This document shows positions 27,303-35,350 of a stretch of 64,000 nt of DNA, in pieces (position 1 is the stretch's first letter; each line of letters opens with the position of its first letter). Made by a program: the position numbers and the translations under genes. Source of the DNA: Leptolyngbyaceae cyanobacterium M33_DOE_097. Its GTDB lineage: Bacteria > Cyanobacteriota > Cyanobacteriia > Leptolyngbyales > Leptolyngbyaceae. The stretch spans positions 1-64,000 of the forward strand of contig DVDV01000375.1 of assembly GCA_015296075.1 (NCBI GenBank), read 5' to 3'. The notes beneath the pieces were generated by a model. That model ran no database searches. It saw only the letters and a program-made list of their open reading frames with translations, and was not told the DNA's origin.

Positions 27303-27977
27303 CTAAAAAGCGCCAGTCTTGCTGAGGATAACTTGAATCGTCTTAAAGATTAAGTGAACGTCATAGAACGGGTTCCACTGCGTTTGATATTGCAAGTCTA
27401 GCCGCACAATATCCTCAAAATCTTTAATCGTAGAGCGCCCACTCACTTGCCAAACCCCAGTCAAACCAGGCTTCACCAGCAGTCGTTGCCAGTGATGGTC
27501 TTCGTACTTAGCCACCTCATCTTGCGTTGGCGGACGGGTGCCCACCAGGCTCATATCCCCCTTGAGAACATTCCAGAATTGAGGAAATTCATCCAGACTG
27601 GTACGGCGCAAAAACTTGCCTACCCGTGTCACGCGAGGATCATCCTGATTTTTAAAGATCAGACCTTTTGCCTCGTTTTTTACTGAATCTTTTAACTGGT
27701 CTGCGTTTTGCACCATTGAACGAAATTTGTAGATTCGAAATGGGCGACCCATCAAACCGTAACGAACTTGCGAATAAAAAATCGGCCCCCGACTATCGAG
27801 CTTGATGGCGATCGCGACTGGCAGAAACAGAACTGCAAAAATCGCGAGGCCGACTAAACTACCAACAATATCAAGCGATCGCTTGATAATTGATAAAGCA
27901 GAAGGATGCGGCTCCGCTATCTGACAGGGGACATTAACGGCATCAGATGAATCTATGAGAGAAGTCAAATATTGCAT
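27303..27977 (-). CDS. Undecaprenyl-phosphate sugar transferase (WbaP/HepC-like)
   Basis: Bacterial sugar transferase family: moves a sugar-1-phosphate onto undecaprenyl phosphate, the first step in building exopolysaccharide or glycan repeat units. The 224-residue protein has one membrane helix (about 37-60) followed by the catalytic domain with KFRSM, RVGKFLRRTSLDEFPQFWNV, the GTRPP motif and KPGLTGVWQVSGR. It is the short form that lacks the N-terminal multi-helix region of WbaP; HepC of heterocyst envelope synthesis has this form. No polysaccharide cluster surrounds it. Confidence 0.9.
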   Translation of the reverse strand: MQYLTSLIDSSDAVNVPCQIAEPHPSALSIIKRSLDIVGSLVGLAIFAVLFLPVAIAIKLDSRGPIFYSQVRYGLMGRPFRIYKFRSMVQNADQLKDSVKNEAKGLIFKNQDDPRVTRVGKFLRRTSLDEFPQFWNVLKGDMSLVGTRPPTQDEVAKYEDHHWQRLLVKPGLTGVWQVSGRSTIKDFEDIVRLDLQYQTQWNPFYDVHLIFKTIQVILSKTGAF

Positions 27978-28323
27978 GATGCAGCTTCAGCAAAAACACG
28001 TAGACGCTTTGAATCAAATATTAAGGTAAACAACTTGGGTGCCGACAGTTTCAGCAGATACCGATCACCAAATTTTTCTCTACCTTAAAGAATTTCAGGT
28101 ATTTATGTAATTTCTGTGAATTTCCTGAGTTTGGCTTGACTTCAAAGTTGCTTTCTAAAGGGCGACGAGGCTGTCTTTTTAGGCTTAATCCGTAATTTTG
28201 CGGTTAAACATGCTCTTTTGCCTACAGACGTAAATTGCAAAAAAGTGTTTCCTGAAAAACCAGAGTAATTGTAAAGGAAGGGTGTAGTTTAGATAAGAGA
28301 AGCGGAACACATTTGAGAAAGTT
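27978..28323. other. Divergent spacer, sugar transferase / raf1
   Basis: 346 AT-rich bases that should hold both promoters. I see no repeat, RNA or short gene here. A weak AGGAAG-type site lies near 28276, too far from the raf1 ATG to be its ribosome site. Confidence 0.4.
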
Positions 28324-29406
28324 ATGTCTGACGAAGCGACAAACACAGAACCAGGAAGCGAGCCAAACGCCCAATTTGCTGAACTGTTGCAGTCACTTCG
28401 GCGGAAGCAAGGAAATTGGGTAGAGTGGGGTCAAGCCTGTCAAACACTGCAAAAAGCAGGATATAACCCTCAAGCAATTTTTGAAGAGACGGGGTTTGAG
28501 CCGATTCACCAAAATCAGGTGATTGTTGGCTCTCAAGTTTTTCTCAGTATTTCAAGCGCAGGCTTGTCTGAGGCAGCCAAAACGCACTTCACCCAGCGGG
28601 GCAGTGATGTTTTGTATGAGTTGCGGGTCTTAAACCAGGCTGAACGGGTTGCTTTAGCCGAGATGGCTGCTGCCAAGCAACTCAATCTTGAAGAAGCGCG
28701 CGATATCGCTAAGGCCATGAAAGAGCTATCGCTGTTGCGGCAGGTGCCCGAAGGGTTTAGCACCCATCCCGGTGACGCGATCGCCTACCAATCCTGGAAG
28801 CTGGCTCGTCAACAGGCCGACTTGCAAGAGCGATCGCGCCTGATTGCCAAAGGGTTACGTTACGCCGAAACAGCCTCTGCTCGTAAGCAAATTGAGCTAC
28901 TGTTAACCGACTTTACTGTTGCAACCGCGGCGATCGCCCCACGTTTGCCGCTCTACCGCTTAGACGAAGCCGAGCAAATGCCCCGTGTGCTGCCCGTTGT
29001 TGGCAAGCTACCTTTTACAAAAGCGGATTTGCAAGCGGTGCCCATCGTCGAAGAGGTTGCGCCTTTCAATCTCGTCACGTTTTCAGGCACAGGAGCCTGG
29101 GTTGCGATTCCGGGTTGGCAGGTGATTTTGAGTGCGGAAGACCCCGTGGTTGCCCTGGTGCAAAGTGACCAACTGCCGACCCCCTTACCGGGGACACCCC
29201 AAGAAGTGTTGTTAGTAATTGATCGCGCTCAACGTGAATGGGCGGGCGATCGCTACTTTTTGGTTGAGCAGGGTGAGCAACTCACCGTTCAATGGTTTGA
29301 GCAATCTCCCAATGTGCCCTTGCTGGGTCAAGTCGTTCTCGTTCTACGTCCCAAAAAGGTGCTTGACGAGGAGTACACCAAAGAACTCTGGCAGATTGAC
29401 GAATAA
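28324..29406 (+). CDS. raf1: RuBisCO accumulation factor 1
   Basis: Assembly chaperone that holds folded RbcL dimers and brings them together into the RbcL8 core before RbcS binds. The 360-residue protein has the N-terminal helical domain (LLQSLRRKQGNWVEWGQACQ, then NPQAIFEETGFEP), a flexible linker, and the C-terminal beta dimerisation domain with PLYRLDEAEQMPRVLPVVG. Length and order match cyanobacterial Raf1. The Rubisco genes are not in this window. It is monocistronic with its own terminator. Confidence 0.93.
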   Translation: MSDEATNTEPGSEPNAQFAELLQSLRRKQGNWVEWGQACQTLQKAGYNPQAIFEETGFEPIHQNQVIVGSQVFLSISSAGLSEAAKTHFTQRGSDVLYELRVLNQAERVALAEMAAAKQLNLEEARDIAKAMKELSLLRQVPEGFSTHPGDAIAYQSWKLARQQADLQERSRLIAKGLRYAETASARKQIELLLTDFTVATAAIAPRLPLYRLDEAEQMPRVLPVVGKLPFTKADLQAVPIVEEVAPFNLVTFSGTGAWVAIPGWQVILSAEDPVVALVQSDQLPTPLPGTPQEVLLVIDRAQREWAGDRYFLVEQGEQLTVQWFEQSPNVPLLGQVVLVLRPKKVLDEEYTKELWQIDE

Positions 29407-29425
29407 TCCTTTCTTGAAACAAGAA

Positions 29426-29455
29426 ACTCCGAAGCTATTACACTTCGGAGTCTTA
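29426..29455 (+). terminator. Terminator of raf1
   Basis: Perfect 9-bp stem ACTCCGAAG / CTTCGGAGT with an eight-base loop, followed by a T-rich tail. Confidence 0.85.
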
Positions 29456-29526
29456 TTTGCAGAAACCGAATGAGGGCCTAACTCGGTCTAGTAAGACTAA
29501 CAAGTTGTTTAGACTTTTCTATAGAT

Positions 29527-29627
29527 CTGGAGTTTAGACTAATTCCAAAAATACACCCCATTTAGGAGGGGCAAACGGCTGTGTGCCCTTACATAGAGTG
29601 GAAAATTGCGTTTAGTCTAAAGTCCAA
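29527..29627 (+). mobile_element. MITE family A, copy 2
   Basis: 101 bases with terminal inverted repeats CTGGAGTTTAGACTAA and TTAGTCTAAAGTCCAA (14 of 16 paired). TATAGAT flanks both sides (29520-29526 and 29628-29634), a likely 7-base target duplication. The centre carries GGGGCAAACGGC...GCCC, a short hairpin. There is no open frame. Confidence 0.85.
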
Positions 29628-29704
29628 TATAGATAGTGGGTTGAAGCAATTAGATTGCACCTTTGACACTACCCAAGCTTCACTTTAGGCCAAGCTCTCA
29701 GCCA

Positions 29705-29887
29705 CTAGCGAAACTTGATGTAAGGCGTACCTCGGTACGATAATCGAACAACTGAGTTAGGGACTGTGACTGACTCTGAATCACTCAGCCGCCAGCGATC
29801 GCGTTGTTTAAGTAAGTTTAAATCGTTGGATGGCTCATCGGGTGGGGGCGTAGAGTCGTAGGCAATGCCTCGATAAATGAATCTCAT
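29705..29887 (-). CDS. DUF4278-type small protein
   Basis: A 60-residue protein beginning MRFIYRGIAYDSTPPP and ending VVRLSYRGTPYIKFR. The YRGxxY motif at both ends is typical of the small DUF4278 proteins common in cyanobacteria, whose role is unknown. The start at 29887 is supported by AAGGAGC about eight bases upstream; a longer frame to 29950 has no such signal. It is the leftmost of four similar frames on the same strand (30001, 30240 and 30460). Confidence 0.75.
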   Translation of the reverse strand: MRFIYRGIAYDSTPPPDEPSNDLNLLKQRDRWRLSDSESVTVPNSVVRLSYRGTPYIKFR

Positions 29888-30000
29888 TTTTTGGGGCTCC
29901 TTAAAAAATTTATGGCAGTCAGAACAGGATGTGTAGAACAGATTGAGCAATAGAGCTTGAGCAACAGATTCACTTGGGGCTAGTCAAGTGAAGACTGACG

Positions 30001-30187
30001 TTAGTGAAGCTGCACGCAAGGATCACCACGTTGGAACTGCTTAATAAAGGTTTGACCAATGCCACTTTTCGTAGGCTGGCTCAAACGGATCGCTGCACCT
30101 CGGTGGCATCCAATTTTGGGATGCTCTCGTACCTCTAAAGTAGTTGGCGCAGCTTGATAGTTAATACCGCGATAGGCTTAATTTCAT
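30001..30187 (-). pseudogene. DUF4278-type gene broken by a frameshift
   Basis: After a good GGAGG site, ATG at 30187 opens MKLS and then stops within nine codons. Removing one C at about 30175-30176 restores YRGINYQAAPTTLEV, a GCHRGAAI middle and a C-terminal FQRGDPCVQLH, ending at TAA 30001-30003. This matches the layout of the intact neighbours. Either the gene is dead by a one-base insertion or the sequence has an error; no start exists in the shifted frame. Confidence 0.7.
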
Positions 30188-30239
30188 AGTCCTCCATTGG
30201 GATGAGTGAATCGATTTGGGCAAGCAGCGAGTCAAACGA

Positions 30240-30407
30240 TTAACGCAAATAGGAAGCACCGCAATACAAAAAATCTGCATCAAACGACAATTCACTAGAA
30301 ATTGATGCATTTAGCAACTTAAACCAGCGTGATTGTAGGTTTGCTTGGTCTTGTTTTGCTGGTTGAGATTTAGTTGTTTTGGAGTTGATGGTTTTGGGAA
30401 GGATCAT
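30240..30407 (-). CDS. Small protein in the DUF4278 array, divergent
   Basis: A 55-codon frame, MILPKTINSKTTKSQP at the start and FLYCGASYLR at the end, preceded by AGGA. The last residues echo the C-terminal YRGxxY of its neighbours, but the N-terminal YRG unit is missing. It may be a decayed or strongly diverged member of the family. Confidence 0.4.
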   Translation of the reverse strand: MILPKTINSKTTKSQPAKQDQANLQSRWFKLLNASISSELSFDADFLYCGASYLR

Positions 30408-30459
30408 TAGTCTTATTCCTGCAAATCTAAGAGATCAAACAATGAATCTTTAAAAGCAA

Positions 30460-30639
30460 CTAGCGGCGATAATTAATACCACGGTAAGACAGACGAACAG
30501 ATGGATCAGCGGAACTCAATGGTTGAGGTTGGGAAAAGTACACCTTAACACCTCGATAATGACCACTAATTTCTTGTAGTTCCGTTGCTGCGACGTTGTT
30601 AACAGCAGCATAACGCTGACCGCGATAAGTGAGATTCAT
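30460..30639 (-). CDS. DUF4278-type small protein
   Basis: A 59-residue protein starting MNLTYRGQRYAAV, with a middle GHYRGVKVYF and ending RLSYRGINYRR, so all three motif positions of the family are intact. AAAAGGAG lies about nine bases before the ATG. It is the first of the four-frame array when read on the minus strand, 52 bases before the next one. Function unknown. Confidence 0.78.
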   Translation of the reverse strand: MNLTYRGQRYAAVNNVAATELQEISGHYRGVKVYFSQPQPLSSADPSVRLSYRGINYRR

Positions 30640-31044
30640 TTTCGGAACTCCTTTTGTTTAAGGGCTTACATAATTCATAATGCCTGTCTTTTTTCCTTTG
30701 CGATGTGATAGTTAGGTACCTCAAAAGGTGAGTTGTCGCAGCTTGTCAATTGATCCAAACCCGACCCATGAGTGAGCCATTTCGCTATCAATGGGGAATA
30801 GAAATCACATCAGCTTCAGTGTGAGATCACACGCCAAAGTGGCACAACAAACCCAAGTGAGTCTGATTGTGGGTTGTGATAGCAATTGATGTTGACCGGA
30901 TACCTGCCGTTAAAAGACCCAATTTCTGCATAGAAAAGGCGATCGCATGACTTCGGTTAGCCTTTCACAGTAGACACTACTGAAGCTTAGACCGAGACAA
31001 TGCGCAGTTTTCAAACAGTTAACAGAGCTGCAACTCAACGTTTG
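30640..31044. other. Spacer upstream of the DUF4278 array
   Basis: 405 bases with no credible gene. It should hold the promoter of the leftward small-gene array and the 3' end of the membrane protein at 31045. One HIP1-like site is near 30940. I see no terminator or RNA fold. Confidence 0.4.
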
Positions 31045-31356
31045 CTAGCGCTGACGCCGACGCACCGCATAACGTTGGCTGATTCGTCTACCTGCCAGGT
31101 CAAAAATTCTGCCGATCACAAACGTGTAGATAAAGGAGAAGAGAATTGCGAGGAGCAGAATCAACCCGAAAAAAACAACACGGAAAACTCCGTTATCTGT
31201 GTTTAGAATTTTGAGAAGGCCATATGCAATAAATGCGGTCGTCAAAAAGGCAGCCGCGATCGCGCCGACACTGTGCAAACAGGCAACCACAACTGCAAAT
31301 GTCCTCTGCCCCAAGATTTTGCGAGGCCGTGTAGCAAACTCTCTTGGCTCAGTCAT
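31045..31356 (-). CDS. Small two-helix membrane protein, function unknown
   Basis: A 103-residue protein with two hydrophobic spans, about residues 20-48 and 58-86, and a very basic C-terminus (RRISQRYAVRRRQR). The N-terminal MTEPREFATRPRKILG is charged. I recognise no family. It lies on the same strand as, and upstream of, the DUF4278 array, separated by about 400 bases, so a shared transcript is not evident. Confidence 0.6.
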   Translation of the reverse strand: MTEPREFATRPRKILGQRTFAVVVACLHSVGAIAAAFLTTAFIAYGLLKILNTDNGVFRVVFFGLILLLAILFSFIYTFVIGRIFDLAGRRISQRYAVRRRQR

Positions 31357-31437
31357 GAGGTGTCACAGGTTTAGAATTTTGCATAGTTTCTCATTATTAA
31401 ATTGATTCAGCAACCACCCATTTGCATAAGCAGATTT

Positions 31438-32478
31438 ATGACTTCTCAAACGCATACCCAACTTCCTATCCCTAGTTTTTTTGAAGCACAACGCGTGGGT
31501 GAAGTTTGGCGGGTGCCTTACCAGATGCGGGCTGAGCAGGCAAAGGCATGGGCAAAAGAATACGCGATCGCACCCGCCGCACAGGATCAAACGCGGATTT
31601 GCTTGCTGCTGATCGATGTGCAAAACACCTTTTGTCTACCCGATTTTGAGTTGTTTGTCGGGGGTCGCTCTGGCCTGGAAGCCGTTGCAGATAATCAGCG
31701 GTTGTGTGCGTTTATCTACCGCAACTTGCCACTGATCACGAGCATTGTTCCCACACTGGACACGCACACGGCGATGCAAATCTTTCATCCCATTTTTTGG
31801 GTAGATGCGGCAGGAGCGAATCCCGCGCCGATGACGATGATTCAGCTGGAGGAAGTTATCTCTGGGCAATGGCACGTCAACCCGGCGATCGCTCCCAGCC
31901 TGGGAATTGCTGACGACACGTTGCAGACCTATGCCCTGCACTACGCCAAACAACTCAGTCAGGATGGCAAATATCCCCTCACGATCTGGCCTTACCACTC
32001 GATGTTAGGCGGCATTGGGCACGCCCTCGTTGCAGCTGTCGAAGAAGCCTGCTTTTTCCACGCGATCGCGCGTCAAACAGCAACCCAGTTTGAACTCAAG
32101 GGCAGCAATCCCCTGACGGAAAACTACTCGGTGCTGCGTCCTGAAGTGCTGGTGGATGCAGGGGGGCGAGCGATCGCGCAGAAGAATGAGTCCTTGATTC
32201 AAACGTTACTCGCCTTTGATGCAGTGATTATTGCAGGGCAGGCCAAGAGTCACTGCGTCGCCTGGACAATTGATGATCTGCTCACAGAAATTCAAGCGCA
32301 AGATCCAGCTCTCGCGCAAAAAGTGTATTTGCTGGAAGATTGCACGTCTCCGGTTGTTGTGCCAGGAGTAGTTGACTTTACTGAGTCAGCTGATGCAGCC
32401 TTTCAGCGATTTGCCCAGGCTGGAATGCACCTCGTCCAATCGGGCGATCGCATGGATGACTGGCTTCATCTTAGATAA
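31438..32478 (+). CDS. Isochorismatase-like cysteine hydrolase
   Basis: A 346-residue enzyme of the isochorismatase/nicotinamidase family. The catalytic Asp lies in LLLIDVQNTFC, and the nucleophile Cys in GQAKSHCVAWTIDDL; the central TIWPYHSMLGG fits the metal or substrate loop seen in nicotinamidases. It is longer than typical members (about 180-220 residues), with an N-terminal extension and inserts. The substrate is unknown. Start at ATG 31438 (MTSQTHTQL); a TTG 36 bases upstream is possible. It stands alone. Confidence 0.82.
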   Translation: MTSQTHTQLPIPSFFEAQRVGEVWRVPYQMRAEQAKAWAKEYAIAPAAQDQTRICLLLIDVQNTFCLPDFELFVGGRSGLEAVADNQRLCAFIYRNLPLITSIVPTLDTHTAMQIFHPIFWVDAAGANPAPMTMIQLEEVISGQWHVNPAIAPSLGIADDTLQTYALHYAKQLSQDGKYPLTIWPYHSMLGGIGHALVAAVEEACFFHAIARQTATQFELKGSNPLTENYSVLRPEVLVDAGGRAIAQKNESLIQTLLAFDAVIIAGQAKSHCVAWTIDDLLTEIQAQDPALAQKVYLLEDCTSPVVVPGVVDFTESADAAFQRFAQAGMHLVQSGDRMDDWLHLR

Positions 32479-32518
32479 GCGGATTCTTGAGCGCGGCTAA
32501 TTCTGGCAAACCTTTGCA

Positions 32519-32643
32519 ATACCAATTCTTCAAAACTAGGCTACAGATGATTATTTGTAAGGGCAGTATTTCCTTCGGAAACGCTACACGAACGCGAACC
32601 GCCCCCTACGAGGATCTGTAAATGGGATTTAGAGAATTGGTAT
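32519..32643. mobile_element. Miniature element, family C, with 11-bp inverted ends
   Basis: Perfect terminal inverted repeats ATACCAATTCT (32519-32529) and AGAATTGGTAT (32633-32643) enclose 125 bases without a gene. The inside contains TTGTAAGGGC and an ACGCTACACGAACGCG stretch, both of a type often found in cyanobacterial miniature repeats. Only one copy is in this window. Confidence 0.65.
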
Positions 32644-32899
32644 AACAAGGTGATTCATAAGGTTTACAGCTAGCCTGACTGAACAATGCTGCGCTTTGCT
32701 TGAGTTGAAGACTCACTTAACTGAAGTTTGCTGAATTGAGAAAGTAGGGCAGATTTGAGATTCTAAATTTAGCCAAATCGTCGTTTAGACAAGCGACACC
32801 ATTTCAATTGATAGCTGTCATCAGGTGACTTAGGTCGTTGGAAAGGGAAGCGGGATTTGGGGGCTAAATCTGACATTTTTAGAACAAGCTGCATACACT

Positions 32900-32920
32900 G
32901 GGGCGAGTACGCCCCTTTTT
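32900..32920 (+). terminator. Strong terminator upstream of surE, with no obvious gene before it
   Basis: Stem GGGGCG / CGCCCC with loop AGTA and T5. It lies 420 bases past the isochorismatase-like gene and only about 100 bases before surE. It may close read-through from that gene or the end of an unrecognised small RNA between 32644 and 32900. Confidence 0.75.
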
Positions 32921-33018
32921 CTTGGCGAAAGAAAAGTGGCTTTATTTGTTTTGTCGAGTCTTGGTAACAAGATGTTACGCTGCTAGAGGATACGCGACCC
33001 TTTACTCCCAATCGACCA

Positions 33019-33705
33019 ATGACTCTGGTGCTGACTAACGACGATGGTATCGGTGCTCCGGGCATCCGGGCACTTTGGCAAACCGCGCGATCGCTCCAGC
33101 AGTCCGCCGTGATCATCGCCCCTTTCGAGCAACATTCGGGCTGCGGCCACCAGGTAACAACAACGACTCCGATCTCAATCGAACGCTGGGCAGAATACGA
33201 ATGGGCTGTAAAAGGCACCCCGGTTGATTGCACCCGCTTAGCCCTGAGCCACCTTTGCCCAAATGTGAAATGGGTCATCTCAGGCATCAATGCTGGGGGT
33301 AACTTGGGCGTTGATGCTTACATTTCAGGCACCGTCGCCGCTGCTAGGGAAGCCGCCTTTCACCGCATCCCCGCGATCGCGATCTCCCATTATCGTCACG
33401 GTAAACGCCCAATTGATTGGCAACTTGCCACTCGCCTCAGCCAAAAAGTGCTGCACCTGCTGTTTCAGCGACCCGTGACACCTGGCACTTACTGGAATGT
33501 CAATCTGCCACACGTTGAGGCAAACACTCCCGACCCCGAAATCATTTTTTGCAAGCCCTGCACACAACCGCTGCCTGCGACCTATCAACTGGATGGCGAA
33601 TTTTTTGTTTATGCTGGCGAGTATGGCAAACGGCAGCGTGACCCTGGTGGGGATGTTGATATCTGCTTTTCGGGGCAAATTTCGGTGACTCAAATCTCGG
33701 TTTGA
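33019..33705 (+). CDS. surE: 5'/3'-nucleotidase SurE
   Basis: Metal-dependent phosphatase that removes phosphate from nucleoside monophosphates. The 228-residue protein shows the family signature LTNDDGIGAPG with Asp8 and Asp9 as metal ligands, the HSGCGHQVT serine loop, SGINAGGNLGVDAYISGTV and AAREAAFHRIPAIAIS. Length is a little short of the usual 250. It has a single promoter region after the terminator at 32900. Confidence 0.93.
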   Translation: MTLVLTNDDGIGAPGIRALWQTARSLQQSAVIIAPFEQHSGCGHQVTTTTPISIERWAEYEWAVKGTPVDCTRLALSHLCPNVKWVISGINAGGNLGVDAYISGTVAAAREAAFHRIPAIAISHYRHGKRPIDWQLATRLSQKVLHLLFQRPVTPGTYWNVNLPHVEANTPDPEIIFCKPCTQPLPATYQLDGEFFVYAGEYGKRQRDPGGDVDICFSGQISVTQISV

Positions 33706-33872
33706 ACGCAAGATCAATCGAATCCTCATGTAGAGGGTTTTGCAAAACGCCGCTGCAGAATTCATATCCAATCCGCAACGTCGAAAATCGTTCTGTCTTA
33801 AAAGATTGGCTAGACTGATGTTGGTTTGCTTCGCCCCTCTGACCAACCCATACAAGCTTGGGAGATTGACCG

Positions 33873-35264
33873 ATGATTGCCCCTCCTAGTGTGAAACGCA
33901 ACTCCAGTTACCAAATGTTTTGGTGGATTGTGCAACCCCTTAACTACCTGGATACCTTCTCAAAAAAATTAGGTGACTGCTTCACAGCCAGATTAGGTCA
34001 ATATCGCAACTTTGTCTTCGTCAGTGACCCAGAGTTAGTGGCTCAAATCTTCACGGCTGACCCAGCCATATTTGAAACTGGGCGTTCAAATCGCATCTTA
34101 TTGCCGACCTTGGGGGAAAACTCCGTGTTGCTGCTAGATGGCGATCGCCACCAACGTCAGCGCCAACTATTGATGCCCCCCTTTCATGGCGATCGCATGA
34201 AAACCTATGGTCACGTGATTTGCAACACTACGAGCCAAGTCACCGCTAGCTGGAAACCTGGCGAAACGTTTATCATGCGTCCCTGCATGCAGCAGATTTC
34301 ACTGCGGGTGATTTTACAAACCGTTTTTGGTCTAGAAGACAGTCCCCGTTACCAACAGTTGCAAGTTGCCCTGGAACAACTGATTTCGTTTACGACCTCA
34401 CGCCTCTGGTTTGGGCTGGCTTTCTTTCCCCAATTGCATCGCGACTTTGGAGCCTGGAGTCCGTGGGCGCGTTTTATGCGAATGCGGCAACAGGTGGATG
34501 ATCTGCTCTATGCCGAGATTCGCGATCGCCGCCAGGCACCTACTGAGAACCGCAGTGATATTCTCAGCCTCTTGCTTGCCGCCCGCGATGAAGCCGGACA
34601 ACCCATGACCGATGAAGAACTGCGGGATGAGTTGATCACGCTCTTAATCGCTGGACATGAAACGACTGCCACCGCCCTAACCTGGGCTTTTTACTGGCTC
34701 TACCGCTTTCCCGCAGCACGAGCCAAGCTCTTAGCGGAGTTAGACGGTGTGGATATAACTGAACCTGGTGCGATCGCGCGGCTGCCTTACCTCAATGCGG
34801 TTTGTTCAGAGACGCTGCGCATCTACCCTGTCGCTTTTGTGGCTGCCCCTCGCATTCTGCGGAAACGCACGCAGTTTGGCAAATACGAGTTTGCGCCTGA
34901 GACGTATATGGTGCCGTGCATCTACCTGACCCATCACCGCGAAGATCTCTACCCCAACTCGTTTGAGTTTCAGCCCGAACGCTTTTTAGAGCGGCAGTTT
35001 TCACCCTTTGAGTTCTTCCCCTTTGGTGGCAGCAACCGTCGTTGTATCGGCGCGGCCTTTGCTCTGTATGAAATGAAGCTCGTCCTTGCGACCGTCCTGC
35101 AGCAGTACGAACTCGAACTCCGTGAAACGGCTCCGGTCATCCCAGTGCGACGGGGGGTGACGATCGCTCCCAAAGGTGGCATCAAAATGGCAATGGTACA
35201 GCCGCGATCGCGCCAAGCTGCTTCCAGCCAGAGCGAAAGCACAATCGGTACCGCCAGCCCCTAG
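33873..35264 (+). CDS. Cytochrome P450, CYP110-like
   Basis: A 463-residue heme monooxygenase. The I-helix LLIAGHETTATAL, the K-helix ExxR in SETLRIYP, the PERF motif (QPERFLERQF) and the heme loop FPFGGSNRRCIGAAFA (Cys391 as heme ligand) are all intact. Sequence style resembles the cyanobacterial CYP110 family, which oxidises fatty acids, alkanes or terpenes; the true substrate is unknown. No ferredoxin or terpene synthase gene lies beside it. It converges with the methylase gene. Confidence 0.93.
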   Translation: MIAPPSVKRNSSYQMFWWIVQPLNYLDTFSKKLGDCFTARLGQYRNFVFVSDPELVAQIFTADPAIFETGRSNRILLPTLGENSVLLLDGDRHQRQRQLLMPPFHGDRMKTYGHVICNTTSQVTASWKPGETFIMRPCMQQISLRVILQTVFGLEDSPRYQQLQVALEQLISFTTSRLWFGLAFFPQLHRDFGAWSPWARFMRMRQQVDDLLYAEIRDRRQAPTENRSDILSLLLAARDEAGQPMTDEELRDELITLLIAGHETTATALTWAFYWLYRFPAARAKLLAELDGVDITEPGAIARLPYLNAVCSETLRIYPVAFVAAPRILRKRTQFGKYEFAPETYMVPCIYLTHHREDLYPNSFEFQPERFLERQFSPFEFFPFGGSNRRCIGAAFALYEMKLVLATVLQQYELELRETAPVIPVRRGVTIAPKGGIKMAMVQPRSRQAASSQSESTIGTASP

Positions 35265-35283
35265 CCTGAGAAGATCCGCTCCA

Positions 35284-35343
35284 TCCAATCGCGCGCTGAT
35301 TGGAACTAATCCGTTCACGCATTCAACCATTTTCAAAAAATGG
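35284..35343. terminator. Weak hairpins between convergent P450 and Dam genes
   Basis: TCCAATC / GATTGGA (35284-35304) and CCATTTT / AAAATGG (35327-35343) could form two small hairpins, the second with A/T flanks. Terminator role is a guess. Confidence 0.3.
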
Positions 35344-35350
35344 AATTCTC

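Noticed and set aside
32769-33290. 173-codon minus-strand frame
   Set aside because: It covers the surE start and the strong terminator at 32900 on the opposite strand; surE is certain.
33325-33855. 176-codon minus-strand frame
   Set aside because: Antisense to surE and its 3' flank; no motif.
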